Assembly: GCF_030936135.1 (NCBI RefSeq) | Contig: NC_082595.1 | Location: 21,341,930 to 21,405,929, forward strand | DNA: 64,000 nucleotides | Origin: Gavia stellata | Taxonomy: Eukaryota; Chordata; Aves; Gaviiformes; Gaviidae | Direction: 5' to 3' | Translations under genes and position numbers: made by a program | In this document: piece by piece, positions 1-12,153 of the stretch | Layout of the letters: every line of letters starts with the position of its first letter | Numbering within the stretch: position 1 is the stretch's first letter | The notes under the pieces: generated by a model | The model's input: only the letters and a program-made list of their open reading frames with translations | Told to the model about the DNA's origin: nothing | The model's database searches: none

Positions 1-849
1 CTCTCCTTACTACTATTTCGTTGTTTGAGAATTCTTATGCACATAGCCAAATTAGATGCAAAGCTAATTTCAGTTAAAAGAATTTGTGTGTTCAACTATA
101 TGTACATGTACAAATGGTGAACATGAAGCGCTGAATTATTACTCAAAAACTGTCCTTAAAAAGAAGAATGAAATTATACAACTCGCAAAGTTAATTTTTA
201 TTTTAATCGTCTTTTACAAATTTCAGAAGATCTTACTATTGGCTGGAGCTGGATTTTTATTCTAGAAAGGTTTTGGGTTCTTGCTGCTCCAGTACTAAGT
301 TACGTGTATATTTTCTCAGTCTGTAAAACTGTGTCCATGTCAATATAGTATTTAGGTCTATTTTATGAAAATTAAAACCAGATTTTTCTTATCAGCAGCT
401 AACATCAATCAAGCCCTCCCCCCACCCCCCCTCGTAACCTTTAATGCTAAACAATGTTCCAAAAGGAAAATCTGTTAGATCACCTATTTTGATTCTCTGA
501 CATCATTCTGTCATTGCGATGAACTAATTTACATGGAAAAATATATTGCCTCTGCTTTTAGACAAAATGAGTTTATGATGATTAATGGTTTTACTGCAAA
601 TACGAGAGAAATTGGAAATGTCCAGCCTTTTTAAAGTGAAACATGAGCTATGCTCAGTTTCCTCCTTATTTTCTTCACCTATTGTAAAATGGTTTTGAGT
701 AAATTAAAATGCACAAATTATGTCTTGTAACTGAAGTAAGCTATAAATGCAGGGTATCCATGGTAACATCACTACATAACTGGGACTAGAGACAAAAGGG
801 AGAAAGTAATTACCTTGAAGCACAGAGTCTAAAGTATTTTGATGGTAGG

Positions 850-985
850 GGACCTAGATCACGTATTCCATGGTCAGTCATAGTCGTTGAGGGAGCTGGA
901 TGTTTCGTTTGGGGAAGAGCAGGCTAAAGGGTGATCACCTCCAGCTGTCCCTCCTGGTCAGCATTTCTAGGATTCTGTGATACAG
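850..985 (+). repeat. Possible old CR1 3' end remnant
   Basis: The stretch has the order expected of a decayed CR1 tail in + orientation: a 'ggtgatcacctccagctgtccc' type segment followed by a single ATTCTGTGA unit near 971-979. Only the overall layout matches, so this is tentative. Confidence 0.35.
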
Positions 986-3483
986 TTGACTTTGGGCAGA
1001 GGACTTTGTGTACAGAATGGTCATATGAACGGCTAAATTGTATGTTAACAAAAAAGCAAAGAGCAGATCATCTTTTCTGATATATGCCTTAAAATGACAC
1101 TTGTAACATTTCCTTTAGCTTCATACAGAGCTGTCTTTTTCCTTAGATGTTTTATAAATTACAAGTTATACACAAAGGCCTAAACTAAGATGAGAAGATG
1201 ATGCTGAATAAGAACTCTGAAATATTTTCTTTACATATGCTAACTGAACTAAAACCCAAAGGCCATTAAGGCAAAAGCTGTTCAACTATGGAAATACTTA
1301 AATTTAGGAAAAATGTAAATAGTGACATTTTTTTCCAGAGGGCTTATGGAACAAATTTAGTCTGATAAAAAGAAGGCAAAGGTTGAGGTGAACACTGCTG
1401 GCAATTCAATCTGCGTGGAAACTTTGCATCAGTCACAGGATGTAATATTTGGGAATGAATGGAGAATTATTTCCGTATGACAGATCAAGCACGTTTTGCT
1501 GTGGGACCCCAGATTCTGACCAGTAGGATGCTTAATTGCAGCCTGCAACGAATGTTGGGGCACAGAACACTGTTCTGTCACCTCAGTGGAGCTTTGATGC
1601 ATAGAAGGTCAGTGTGTTGAAATGTGGAAAATGAACTATCAGGGGAAAATGAAAACTGGATGAATTTACAGTCATGGTTTGTCCTTAGTGACATTGACTG
1701 GACAACTGTCTTTGAAGGCACGCTTGGCAATGGAAAGTCACTTGCTGTTGGATTCTGTGCCTGAAAACACATTTGCAAGTAAAAGCAAAAGTGTATTTAA
1801 AGTGGTAATTAAAAATACACTTACGCAAGTCATACTAACTATGGAAGGAAGACAGCAGTATCACACAAGCATTTTAACTGTGTTATTTTTATTCAGATGA
1901 TTAATCCACGTCTTGCATTAGGCATATGTTGAATTTAGCATTCTACTGCAGTTCTCTATATGCAATCTTGAAATTTCCACGCTATCATTCATTGATTTCT
2001 ACTAGCAGTACAGACTCTTGAGAGCTCTTCAAGATAGAACCATCTTTCCTGAATTACACAGTTGTTTATCAGGAGCCACGTACTCTTGTTCTCCTGGTCT
2101 TTTTTTAAATGGTTTGGCTTCTCCTCTGATATAGGTTATTGATGTTCAGTTCCCTGCTGTGTGTCATTTGTTCATCTGGCTATTTGTTTTCTAACATGCA
2201 TGATTTCCTTGGAGGAACAGCTAGAAAGGAGTGGAAGGAGGTTTAACACATCAGTAGGCAGTGCAGATACAAAAGGATATTTTGTTCTCTGGAGTACCTC
2301 TGCTTCAGTCTTCCTTTGCTGTCATCAACAGCAATTGTTTGTGACCGAGTGTATATTTGTAGTGTTGGGTGGTTGTTGTTTTTGGTTTCTTTTAAACTAG
2401 AGGGAAATCTGCATTGAGCTAAATCATCACTCGGATGTGATTTCCAACCTTGTCTTCCCTGTTCTGTCATATGGATCAGGTGGTCTCTATTAGACCCTTC
2501 ACATGGCTAATGTTTAAAGCCTCCCAGAGAGCTATATGACAGCAGGTGTGTCAGTGCCTGTGTGACCTGCCCACACACTCTGTTGCCTTTAGTGACTACG
2601 AGGCAGATGGGAGACATGTTGAATTGAATCAGCAAGAATTTTTCCCCCCCTAGTTTAGGTCTTTTGTAATGCTCTGGGACTTACCCAGAATCCCACATGC
2701 TATGGCAAAATTCAGCCAGCCAGACGATCGCATGATTTCTCTTGTGACTGCTGCTGAGCTGGGGGCCAGCCCCTGTGAATTTCATATATCACACCAAGTT
2801 TTACTGGTTGAAACTGCCTTAAAATCCAGTTGAGATTTGCACAGTGACAACTTGGTAGTTCAGAGGACGGGTCCTGTTGGCAGACTTATAATTTCCTTTG
2901 CAGCAATCCTGCTGTTGGCTATTTAGTTTTTGATCTGCCATGTCACCTCTGTTTCCTCTTGAACCATTGCCATGGTATGGTGCCAGCAAACATTTGCAAG
3001 GTTTTCAGGACAGCCTGAACTCTAGCTATAGCCAGGATGGAGGCTGGGACTCGCATCCCGCAGGACCGTTCCCAGCCGGCATGCACGGGGATCTGGCACC
3101 CTGATTTCCCTAATGTGAGAATGTTGGTGCTTGGCTAGGCTGGTTGTGCATATGTAATGATGATGGCCTTGTTACATCCTAAATTAACTACACTGGTACC
3201 CCTCGGGCAGCGTTAGAGTTGCTGTCGTACTCTACGCTTAGAATTGTGCTGCACTGGGCTTCAGCTAAGACTGCTGTACTGCTGTGTGGCATCCAACTCA
3301 TTGCTGCCTTCTTACAAGCTGCTTAAAATAATTGTGGAGATAAGATTATTATTACCAGAGGTTTCAAACAAGGGAATTTTGACCGACAAAGTCTTGGAAT
3401 TTTATATTGATGTGGTTATTGCTAATTTAGGTATGGGAAAAGGTTTTCTGTGGCTGAAAACTTACAGTTTCAAGGTGAGAGAA

Positions 3484-3533
3484 CAGGATCTTACAGGTCT
3501 TTTCCAACCTTAATGATTCTGTGATTCTGTGAC
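3484..3533 (+). repeat. CR1 3' terminal fragment
   Basis: A short segment reading GGTCTTTTCCAACCTTAATG followed by two tandem ATTCTGTG units, which is the diagnostic 3' end of avian CR1 LINEs in + orientation. Only about 50 bases survive or were inserted; upstream sequence is not recognisably CR1. Confidence 0.75.
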
Positions 3534-4369
3534 TTCTGGAGATAATCCAAACCATTGTTTAGGAATAGGTTGCAAGACATTTTCTGTTGGTATTCTTTTT
3601 CTGAATCACATGCTTGTTTAAATACCTGAAAGAAAATAGAAAAGATGGTAAACCCCCCCCATTTTGCTTTTCCCATTTGCTTTCCTGGTAAATGAGAAAA
3701 TGCTTAATGAAGCAGCAGAGGCAGTCTTTAATGATGGCAAATTGAATTTATTACTAGACTTTAGTTTGCTTTAGTTTTCTGATTGAGGGGTTCCTGCTTT
3801 TTTTTTTGTAAGATGTGTTCATATGTTTGCTATCAGGGGACTGGGATGTGGTTGCTTTCTACCCGTGCAGCTTTATGCAAAGAGTTTATGAACTACTGAA
3901 GGCTTCATGCATGCCTGTGGATGTGGGTTGGTAGGTGACGACAATGAATGGAGGTGCAGGACAAATAAATTTAAAAAAAAAATGCAGTAAGTGGTTAAGC
4001 TGGAAGTATGCAGCACAATGGTGGCAACAGGAAACTGTCTGCAGGTTTTTAAATGCAGTGAGATGTGATATGTTTGAGCAGCATGCTCCTCATGTAAACC
4101 CACCTCTGGCAAACTTAGCAGATCAACCTGCTTGTTATTTTTGCAAATATACATTTATATTTGGTTTAAGCATAATTTTGGGCATTACTCTCAAGGTTTA
4201 ACAACTTCTGTTGTGTGCAAGTCTCACCACAGTTACCTCATTTCTAAATGTCTTTGAGGGGGGACAATAAAATGCCTTTTCTTACTCCCAGGAGATCTTC
4301 TTAAGAACCAATGCAAGCAGAGCCCTAAGATTAACTCAGCTATCTTCCCACGAGAAGCAGGGCTACTTA

Positions 4370-5805
4370 ATCACATAATCACTAAGGTTGGAAAAGACCT
4401 GTAAGATCATCAAGTCCAACCATCAACCCAACACCACCATGCCCACTAAACCATGTCCTGCAATGCCACGTTCGCACGTTCCTTGAACACCTCCAGTGAG
4501 GGTGACTCCACCACCTCCCTGGGCAGCCTCTTCCAGTGTCTCACCACTCTCTCAGTAAAGAAATTTTTCCTAATATCCAGCCTGAACCTCCCCTGGCGCA
4601 ACTTGAGGCCATTTCCTCTAGTCCTGTCACTTGTCACTTGGGAGAAGAGGCCAACACCCACCTCTCTGCAACCCCCTTTCAGGTAATTGTAGAGAGCGAT
4701 GAGGTCTCCCCTCAGCCTCCTCTTCTCCAGACTAAACAACCCCAGCTCCCTCAGCCACGCCTCACAAGACTTGTGCTCCAGACCCCTCACCAGCTTCATT
4801 GCCCTTCTCTGGACACGCTCCAGCACCTCAGTGTCCTTCTTGTAGTGAGGGGCCCAAAACTGAACACAGGATTCGAGGTGAGGCCTCACCAGAGCCGAGT
4901 ACAGGGACACAATCACCTCCCTACTCCTGCTGGCCACACTGTTTCTGATACAGGCCAGGATGCCGTTGGCCTTTTTGGCCACCTGGGCACACTGCTGGCT
5001 CATATTCAGCCGGCTGTCAATCAACACCCCCAGGTCCTTTTCTGCAGGGCAGCTTTCCAGCCACTCGTCCCCAAGCCTGTAGCGTTGCATGGGGTTGTTG
5101 TGACCAAAGTGCAGGACCCGGCACTTGGCCTTGTTGGACCGCATACAATTGGCCTCGGCCCATCAATCCAGCCTGTCCAGATCCCTCTGCAGAGCCTTCC
5201 TACCCTCAAGCAGATCAACGCTCCCACCCAACTTTGTGTTGTCTGCAAACTTGCTGAGGGAGCACTCAATCCCCTCATCCAGATCATCGATAAAGATACT
5301 AAACAAGACTGGCCCCAATACTCATCCCTGGGGTGCTCCGCTTGTGACCGGCCGCCAACTGGATTTGACTCCATTCACCACAACTCTCTGGGCTCGGCTG
5401 TCGAGACAGTTTTTAACCCAGCGAAGAGTGCACCTGTCTAAGCCACGATTCGCCAGCTTCTCCAGGAGAATACTGTGGGAGACAGTGTCAAAGGCTTTAC
5501 TAAAGTCCAGGTAGACAACATCCACAGCCTTTCCCTCATCCACTAGGCAGGTCACCCGGTCATAGAAGGAGATCAGGTTGGTCAAGCAGGACCTGCCTTT
5601 CATGAACCCGTGCTGGCTGGGCCTGATCCCTTCGTTGTCCTGCACGTGCCCTGTGAGCGCCCTCAAGATGAACCTCTCCATTATCTTCCCCGGTTCCGAG
5701 GTCAGGCTGACAGGCCTGTAGTTCCCCAGATCCTCCTTCCAGCCCTTCTTGTAGATGGGCGTCACATTGGCAATCCTCCAGTCGTCTGATGCCCTGCATG
5801 GTCTC
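4370..5805 (-). mobile_element. CR1 LINE, 5'-truncated, 3' half of ORF2
   Basis: A non-LTR retrotransposon of the CR1 family inserted on the minus strand. Its 3' end is the conserved CR1 tail (4370-4432, 'cactaaggttggaaaagacc...tccaacca'), and it runs back through the reverse transcriptase to about 5805, where recognisable CR1 sequence stops. This is the usual 5' truncation of a target-primed insertion. The tail is nearly the same as in the copies at 39.86 and 47.6 kb, so these belong to one subfamily. The endonuclease region is absent and the copy cannot move by itself. Confidence 0.95.
4446..5765 (-). pseudogene. CR1 reverse transcriptase fragment with two stops
   Basis: Remains of ORF2 in one continuous frame. 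The N-terminal part carries [13 protein letters not shown] and [20 protein letters not shown], the finger and palm motifs of CR1 reverse transcriptase. The C-terminal part carries the thumb-side [14 protein letters not shown] and [10 protein letters not shown] segments, ending at the stop at 4446-4448. Two in-frame TGA codons interrupt it, at 5322-5324 (after GAPQG, where the other copies have a serine codon) and 5163-5165 (CGA to TGA type change before WAEAN). The catalytic FADD motif reads FADN, so an active-site aspartate is also lost. This is a dead copy. Confidence 0.93.
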
Positions 5806-5812
5806 TGCCTGA

Positions 5813-8800
5813 TAAAGAACCTGCTTCTTTCCTTTCTGGACTTTTAACTAAACAACCTTAAATACAAAATTTTGCTATCTGAATTACAGGAATGTTACCA
5901 ACTCTAGCATTAATATTATCTAGACATCTGAGGATGACAGTTTATTATTAAATGACGGAGATATAGGCACTCTTAATGCAAAGGGTAAGTAACATTAATA
6001 TAGCTGGAGAACTAAATGGACCAGGTTGTCACTTTTCAAGAGCCAAAAAGTTGATTCTGAGGCAAGAAACACAGAAAAGAAGAGATTGCAGCTTGCAGAG
6101 ATGATAGGCCACAATATGCAGAACACTGGCAATCAAGATGGAGCATTGTGGTTTGGGATTTGCTTTCTCTGAGCCTTTATTAAAAATAGAGGCAGTGGTT
6201 AGATTATTTTAGAGCTGTACTATAGTAATTCACTGGGTAGATATTGTATTTTCTGTACTCATGTTCTAGGAGAATAAAGCAATGGTACCAAAAAAATCTC
6301 TGGAGAATGAAATATTTTCACCTGTGATTCGTTTTAGTAATTGTGGAACTTATTTTTACCCCCATTCAGCTTACTGTATTTCAGAAAGCTCACGTTCCAA
6401 TATAAATGCCTGCACGTTCCACCTAATGTTGTCCCTATCTATGGAAAAGGAGAGGAAAATAAAGCTCAGAGAACTGTTTTTTGAAGACAAGTAACTGCCA
6501 GACCTAGTGCATTTATACATATATAAATATGTAGATGTGTATGTATGTGTATATTTATAGCAAAAAAAAAATAGAGAACATATATCTGAAATAGCTTCTG
6601 TACCTGGTACTTCTTCCTTATGGTAAGATAAATGTAAACCTGTGTCTCCTTTCCATTGAAAAATGCTTCTGATTTCTGTTTTCTAACTAGAGTTGACTGT
6701 CCAGGGAGATGAGTCCACGTGACGGTGACTGGCTTCTGGGGAAACAAATAAGGAAACAAGAGAAGAACCACTTCTAAAACACACTAATGCAAAGGCAGCA
6801 CGGAGGTAAAAAATGAAGATGACGTGCCTGAGAAACTCCAAATAAAAACCTAAGCCTAAATAATTCTCCTTCACAGGGATCAGAGTAACATAGCATAGTC
6901 CCAGCTTAAATGTAGGTCAGCTGGATTTGTGTTCAGATATTTATGGGTAAACAAGGCAAATTAATAATATGGTTGCTTGCTTATCAAGTTGTTTGCCTCA
7001 GGATGTAAAACAGAACATTTGTTTATGTAACACAGAAACATTTTGGGGAAGAAAAGCTCCCCTAATAAACATCCTATGTATAAGATTACATAGTTGCATG
7101 GAAAAAAAGATTGTTTTGTAGTAATGTTTTCTTAACAATATGATTCCTGCCTGAAACTGAGTGCCCTATTTGATATAGCAAGCAGAGGTTAAACTGGCTT
7201 AAAGCCATCATAAGTAGTGTAGTACATTTATTTCCTGTATTATACAAGAGCCTTTTTTTTTTTTCTCAAGTAAAGAATTCAAGCTCTATTGCTGCTTAAT
7301 AGGTCATCATCCAACCACAGTACTGATGAGAGTGCCACGGTGAAGCTCCCTAGAAGCTGTAAGTAGTCCAGTGCCTTACCTGTGTTAGCATGATTTTTAC
7401 CTGCTGCAAGGGAGTCTCCTCGACAGGCTAGCAGACGTGCACAATCTCTACCTTGAACTTACACCAAAGACTTAGAGAAGAAAAAGAGTAACAAAACCCA
7501 TCCAACAACACCAAACAGACTGCTGTAGACCCAGTCAATCTATAGTCACACACGCTTTATTCTGCTAGTACCTAAACATCTAACATGTAGTTACTGGAGT
7601 GAAACTTGAGGGTGTTTACAGGGTTCTTATGTTTCAAGTTTTCTTGGGTTTTTCTAGATTGCCATCTTTGTTTTTTCCTGTATAGCACTGGTAGGATTAC
7701 AGAGGAGCATTAATTCATACATTTATGCACACCTTTTACCCAAAGCAAATTCCAGAGGAAACCTCTAAATTTTGCAGAGGGGATATTAATGTCCATATTT
7801 GAAGAGTCCCGTGTCTGCAACTGCAAAACAGTTGTTTATGCGTAGCAATCAGTGTAATGAGTGGTTTGCTCTCATGGAGCATAGGGTCTCATAGATTGCT
7901 AAGCTGTTCCCTCTTTGATACGTAGTGTAGATTGAATCAGTCAGAAAAGCTTGGCATTGTTGTCTGTGAAGCATCAGGAAAGATTATTGACTTAGTATGT
8001 GGTGTGCTCTTCCTTCCGCAGAGTGGCTACAGCGATTCCAATGGCCGGTAACATCCCACGCTACACTGCATGGCAGTGTGTCTGTCAGTGGACAAAGGCA
8101 GTACCAAAAACCCTGGGGTAAAATTCCATAACAAGCTAATTAGCAGTTGGCTGCCCTTTGCGCTTTTGAAAACAATTTCTGTTGATTTTCAAAACATTTT
8201 CTACAAAAAGAGTGTAACAGTTAAAACACAGTACCTCAATGTGATGGTTAGAAACTGTGATCTATCTACAGAGGTTTCTATTCAATTTGATGAATTGGTA
8301 AAAGATGAGGGCAACTGGTTTAAAAAAATACTCAGTTTTCTGCATACCTCATAGGATTTACTGTGATTTTACTGCAAAGTAACATAGCTACCTTGTGTGT
8401 TATACCTAAAAACCTGAAAATACGTATTTTGTTTCTGTTGCCAAGTTCACAATTTACTTACTAGACTGTAACATAGTTGCAAGTTATTAAGGATTGAATC
8501 TCTGCATTAATTTGGTACAATACTATTCTAGCTCAGGTTAGAGCAAAAAAATGGTAATTGGTACGTGGATACAAATTAGAGTTTAATATCCCATGCAGCT
8601 GTTTACATCTGCTTAATTAAGCAGCAGTGACTTCACATTAGCATTGCTATGATACCATAAATACAACACTAGAGAAAAAGGTATAATCATGTTAGCCACC
8701 CTCTTAATGCCAAATCAATGCAAGTTAGGTACTTTTGTTGTTCTTTAATTAAAAAAAAAAGCTTTCATGTTTAAGGAGGATCTTCAGGTCTGATACATTT

Positions 8801-9840
8801 GGTTTTGGTACAAGTGCCAGGATTTTATAAAAAGACTATGCTTCTGTAGGCAGACAGTTAAAGCAATAATTGAAGAGCTCTAATGGAAACCACTAACTTC
8901 TTAAATATAGTTGGAAGTCAGTGGGTAATTTTGCTTTTGGAGCCTTTACAAGAGTAGCACAGTCGTTTTATACAGTAATAGAAGGTAAGTAAATACCCAT
9001 CTAGAAGAATGCAGTGCTGTTTTAACACTGATGAAGTTCTAACACTTTGACTATGTGGCATAAACGCTGTTTCATGTATTTACCAGCAGCTCGGGCACAG
9101 AGCTGCTTGTTTCGCTTTTTGATTAAGGATCCCCTGAAGTAACGCAGACGTGCCTAAGTCAGTATTTTGAGAGGTATATACAATCAGGACAGGCCTTGGA
9201 TTCACACAACATATCAATCGAACAGAAAAATTGTACTTTGGTCAGAACTATCAAAGTCTGTTATCCATCAGCATAAGAACACAACCTCAGTTGGTGCCAT
9301 TTTTAATGATTAGAAATAATACATTGTAAAACAAAAAGTGAAAAAATTCCAGCGTGATACTTATAAACAAAGAACAAATAGAAAACAAAAAAGCTTCGGT
9401 TTTGCCTGAATTATAGTATTTATAATACAACAGATCATTAGTCTGAGGTAAGACCAGTAATAACTTTTTAGTCCTTCAAGGACTGCTCAAAACCTAAGAA
9501 CAGTGATAGTAATGCATGTTATGTTAAAAGCGAGACTTGATTGTTAAATCAAACAAATCCCTTACCCTTTTTAGTTAGGGATCTGTGGTTGCACATATAA
9601 AATTGGAAATAAGTCTATACAGTAGGAACTACAGAACGTTAGAGTCCTGTGTGCCACGTCATTAGCCCCGTCAGTACTTACGAGTACAGCTGATTATGTA
9701 AAAATCAGACATGTCACAGAGAAAAGACTTTGTTCCAGAATAGCCCTTAAGAAATTTAGAATACTGTTAGTTTACATAAAATAGCCAAACAAAAGATGAA
9801 TTCAGAAGTCCAAATTTTGGCATGAGGTAAAACCATGTGC
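5813..9840. other. Intergenic / 3' flank of BIRC6
   Basis: No recognisable exon, RNA gene or repeat family beyond short AT-rich runs (for example TA/TG-rich 6513-6560). Open frames such as 8070-8354 (94 codons, +) have no recognisable domain and ordinary non-coding composition. The right part may include distal 3' UTR of BIRC6 if a polyadenylation signal further left than those listed is used. Confidence 0.5.
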
Positions 9841-9841
9841 A

Positions 9842-10493
9842 TTTATTTCATCTGCATTTTAGAATTAGTAAGCATAAAATTAAATATGTTGACTGTAATG
9901 AATTCAGTCATACAAGTGCAAGTCCTCAGCTAGAATGTATTTTACGGCAGTTTATTTAAAAAATGTACCAGTAAATCATAAAAGAGGGATCATGTCCATT
10001 TAACGTTTATTGAAGTATACAGGAGGTTTTCTTTAGAATCAAATATGAGCATGAATATATGGCCAAACGTAAAATCTATCAAATTCAGTGAAAATTTTCT
10101 GACTTTAAATAGTAGCTGTAAGAATGACCAATATATATTCTTTGTTACAACCGCCCTCACTCTACAAGTAAAAAAAAATAATAAACATTCAGTAAACATT
10201 CTTTCCTAAGGTAGTTTCCCTTATATATCAGTGATTTATCCATTTCTTGTATACATAACTTTTTAAACATACCAATCAGTGGTTCTCACAATTGAAAAAT
10301 AAAAACACAAAAAAGTTTACACTCTTGTACAGGTAAATAAAAGATCATCTTGAATTAAACTGTATATCCTTAAGGGCATAGTATAGTTTCAATTTCATTA
10401 CCTATTACATAATTAGCTTCTTACATACAAATATTGACATATTTGGCTTGTGCTTCAAAGCCTTTGTGTCTAGAAAGTCCATGTCAATGCAAC
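9842..10493 (-). other. BIRC6: BIRC6 3' UTR (end uncertain)
   Basis: Directly follows the BIRC6 stop codon on the minus strand. Minus-strand AATAAA hexamers (read as TTTATT on +) occur at 10006-10011, 9951-9956 and 9842-9847, and an ATTAAA at 9303-9308. Any of these could end the transcript. I set the boundary at the third AATAAA; transcript data would be needed to choose. Confidence 0.5.
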
Positions 10494-10673
10494 TCATAAC
10501 TTGAAATCAGTGGGGATATCTTTACTGCTGCTGGGTTTAACCTGTTCGTGCAACACAGTCTCTTCTGAACTTGTTGTGGCACTGCATTTTTCTGTGGAGT
10601 CGTCAGTGTCTGGATCCAATCCTTCAGGACAGGGAAGTTTTAGAAGTTCTTCCCGCAACTGAGCTGTGTGACG
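10494..10673 (-). CDS. BIRC6: BIRC6, last coding exon (C-terminus)
   Basis: Final 59 codons plus TGA (10494-10496) of BIRC6, a giant cytoplasmic and membrane-associated inhibitor of apoptosis that acts as a combined E2/E3 ubiquitin enzyme. The exon opens in phase 0 straight after a good acceptor (tatattcag at 10674) and encodes RHTAQLREELLKLPCP, then an acidic, serine/threonine-rich tail ending KDIPTDFKL. It has no catalytic motif; it lies beyond the UBC fold. It joins in frame to the exon at 11714-11848. Confidence 0.97.
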   Translation of the reverse strand, partial: RHTAQLREELLKLPCPEGLDPDTDDSTEKCSATTSSEETVLHEQVKPSSSKDIPTDFKL

Positions 10674-11713
10674 CTGAATATACAAAAAGAAATCAGCGTG
10701 GAAGAGACCACAGTTAAAACATTACTTTTCACAATGCTAGAGAACATGAAGCAGAAAAAGGATTAAGTAGAAAAGGTTTCAATGTACTATCTCAGTGACT
10801 GAATAAACTTTTCCCCTGTACTTAAGGATTGGTACTTTTCTTGTAGTGACAGAGTAATTAGCAGGTGCTGCTAGGGACAAATTAAAGGTAGTAAACAGAA
10901 CTGCAGCAAACTAGTGCATCAGTATGAATGCTATGCTATTTGTCTTGCAGTTGAGTCATCTGTATTCTGCGATCACAGCAGAAACCGGCTGGGACTAGGT
11001 AGGTCATACAGTCAAAACATAAATTTATAAAGAGTTCATGGTCTTGATGAGATCTGTTACAGAGACAGATATACAGAGATTTGTTACTGATCGTAGTAAC
11101 TAACAGTAACTTCATTTTGACAACCAGTCACGTTGAAAGAATGCAAGTCTAGCAATAGAAAAAAGAAGACTTGAATTTTTTTTTTTCTCCTGGGGAAGAA
11201 AGAAAAATAAAATATAGGTCTGTTGTCTGTGTGGACACAAACTACACAATTGATAGTACTTGGCTAGGAAGGAAGAAAACACTATAATGGTCGTAACTGT
11301 TGATAAAAGTTTAACACAGGGTAAAACGTAATGGACTACCGTTTAGTAACTGTTCTTGTCTAATCAAAAAGCTTGTTTTCTGGCAGGGAATTGGTTGTAG
11401 TACAACTTTATGATAAGCCCCCACTCACCCCTAGAGAGAAGAAAATAAAGTCTCTATATCTTACATTAGTACTTATAGAAAAATAGGCAGGACAGGCGCT
11501 AAAGGAAAATCTAACTTGTGGAAAAAAATACTGAGAAAGTGGTATGCACATACACTTTATCTCTTGACAGCTGGGAAACTTACGTTTATTTACATGTTTT
11601 AAAGTTGCTGGGGTTTTCTGTAATTGATATTATAAAACTCAGCTGCTAGGCAACTTCATTGCCATTTGTCGTCTTTGTGTTAAAGAACATAAAATTATAA
11701 AAGCAAGTCTCAC
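10674..11713 (-). other. BIRC6: BIRC6 terminal intron
   Basis: GT-AG intron of 1,040 bases with a GTGAGA donor at the right and a TTCAG acceptor at the left (minus-strand reading). Apart from poly-T and A-rich runs I see nothing in it. Confidence 0.85.
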
Positions 11714-11848
11714 CTTTAGAGCTGCTGCATGATGGGACATAGTCCTGCCTACCCGTTTGTCACTGCTGTACTGCTGTATGTCTGCTATCCACTCCTCACA
11801 CTGAGCCATGATCTCCACTCTTTTCAAGTAAAAGTGTTTGTGGATGAC
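11714..11848 (-). CDS. BIRC6: BIRC6 exon, region after UBC core
   Basis: Exon of 45 codons, phase 0 at both ends, bounded by a TTGCAG acceptor and a GTGAGA donor. It encodes VIHKHFYLKRVEIMAQCEEW and continues to HHAAALK, a helical, charged segment following the E2 fold that in BIRC6 packs behind the UBC domain. Its start completes ...PSPCFKE from the upstream exon, so the reading frame is unbroken. Confidence 0.97.
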
Positions 11849-11995
11849 CTGCAAGAAAACATTCCGAATGAAAGAACAGAGTGTTCATTGTTTTCTAAGA
11901 ACCATATACTTTAACAATACAAAATTTGCAAGACCCCTATGACTCTAACTGAGTATAAGGAAAAAAAAAAATCAGTATGAGGATAATTCAGCGTT

Positions 11996-12153
11996 GAACC
12001 AGGCTGCAGATAAATTGTGGAATTTCTGTCCTTGGAGGTTTCCAAGACCCAACTGGAAAAAGTCCTGAGGAACCTGGTCTGAATTCAGCCGATCCTGTTT
12101 TGAGGAGGAGGTTGGCCTGGACATCTCCTCCAGTCTGTATGAATCCACGATTT
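11996..12153 (+). repeat. Old CR1 LINE 3' end
   Basis: Reads as a diverged CR1 3' region in + orientation: 'ccaggctgcagataa...ccttggaggtttccaagaccc', then 'gaggaggaggttggcctgga' and 'tcctccagtctgtatgaatcc'. These correspond to the ORF2 end and 3' tail of older CR1 subfamilies. It is antisense to BIRC6 and more diverged than the minus-strand copies. Confidence 0.85.

Larger units (their letters stand above)
1..4368. other. Intergenic DNA downstream of BIRC6
   Basis: AT-rich sequence with no exon I can recognise. The open frames here are under about 90 codons, lack family resemblance and look like chance. It contains two short CR1 remnants listed separately and a C-rich run near 415-432. In mammals the next gene beyond the BIRC6 3' end is TTC27; I see no TTC27 exon and no CpG-rich promoter here, so that gene, if syntenic, should lie left of the window. 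Confidence 0.6.

Noticed and set aside
4536..5441. Long + strand frame of 301 codons
   Set aside because: It is the antisense shadow of the CR1 reverse transcriptase; proline/glutamine-rich content comes from the complementary strand.
1..9000. Search for TTC27, the expected neighbour of BIRC6
   Set aside because: No TTC27-like coding sequence, CpG-rich promoter or plausible exon seen; it probably lies beyond the left edge.
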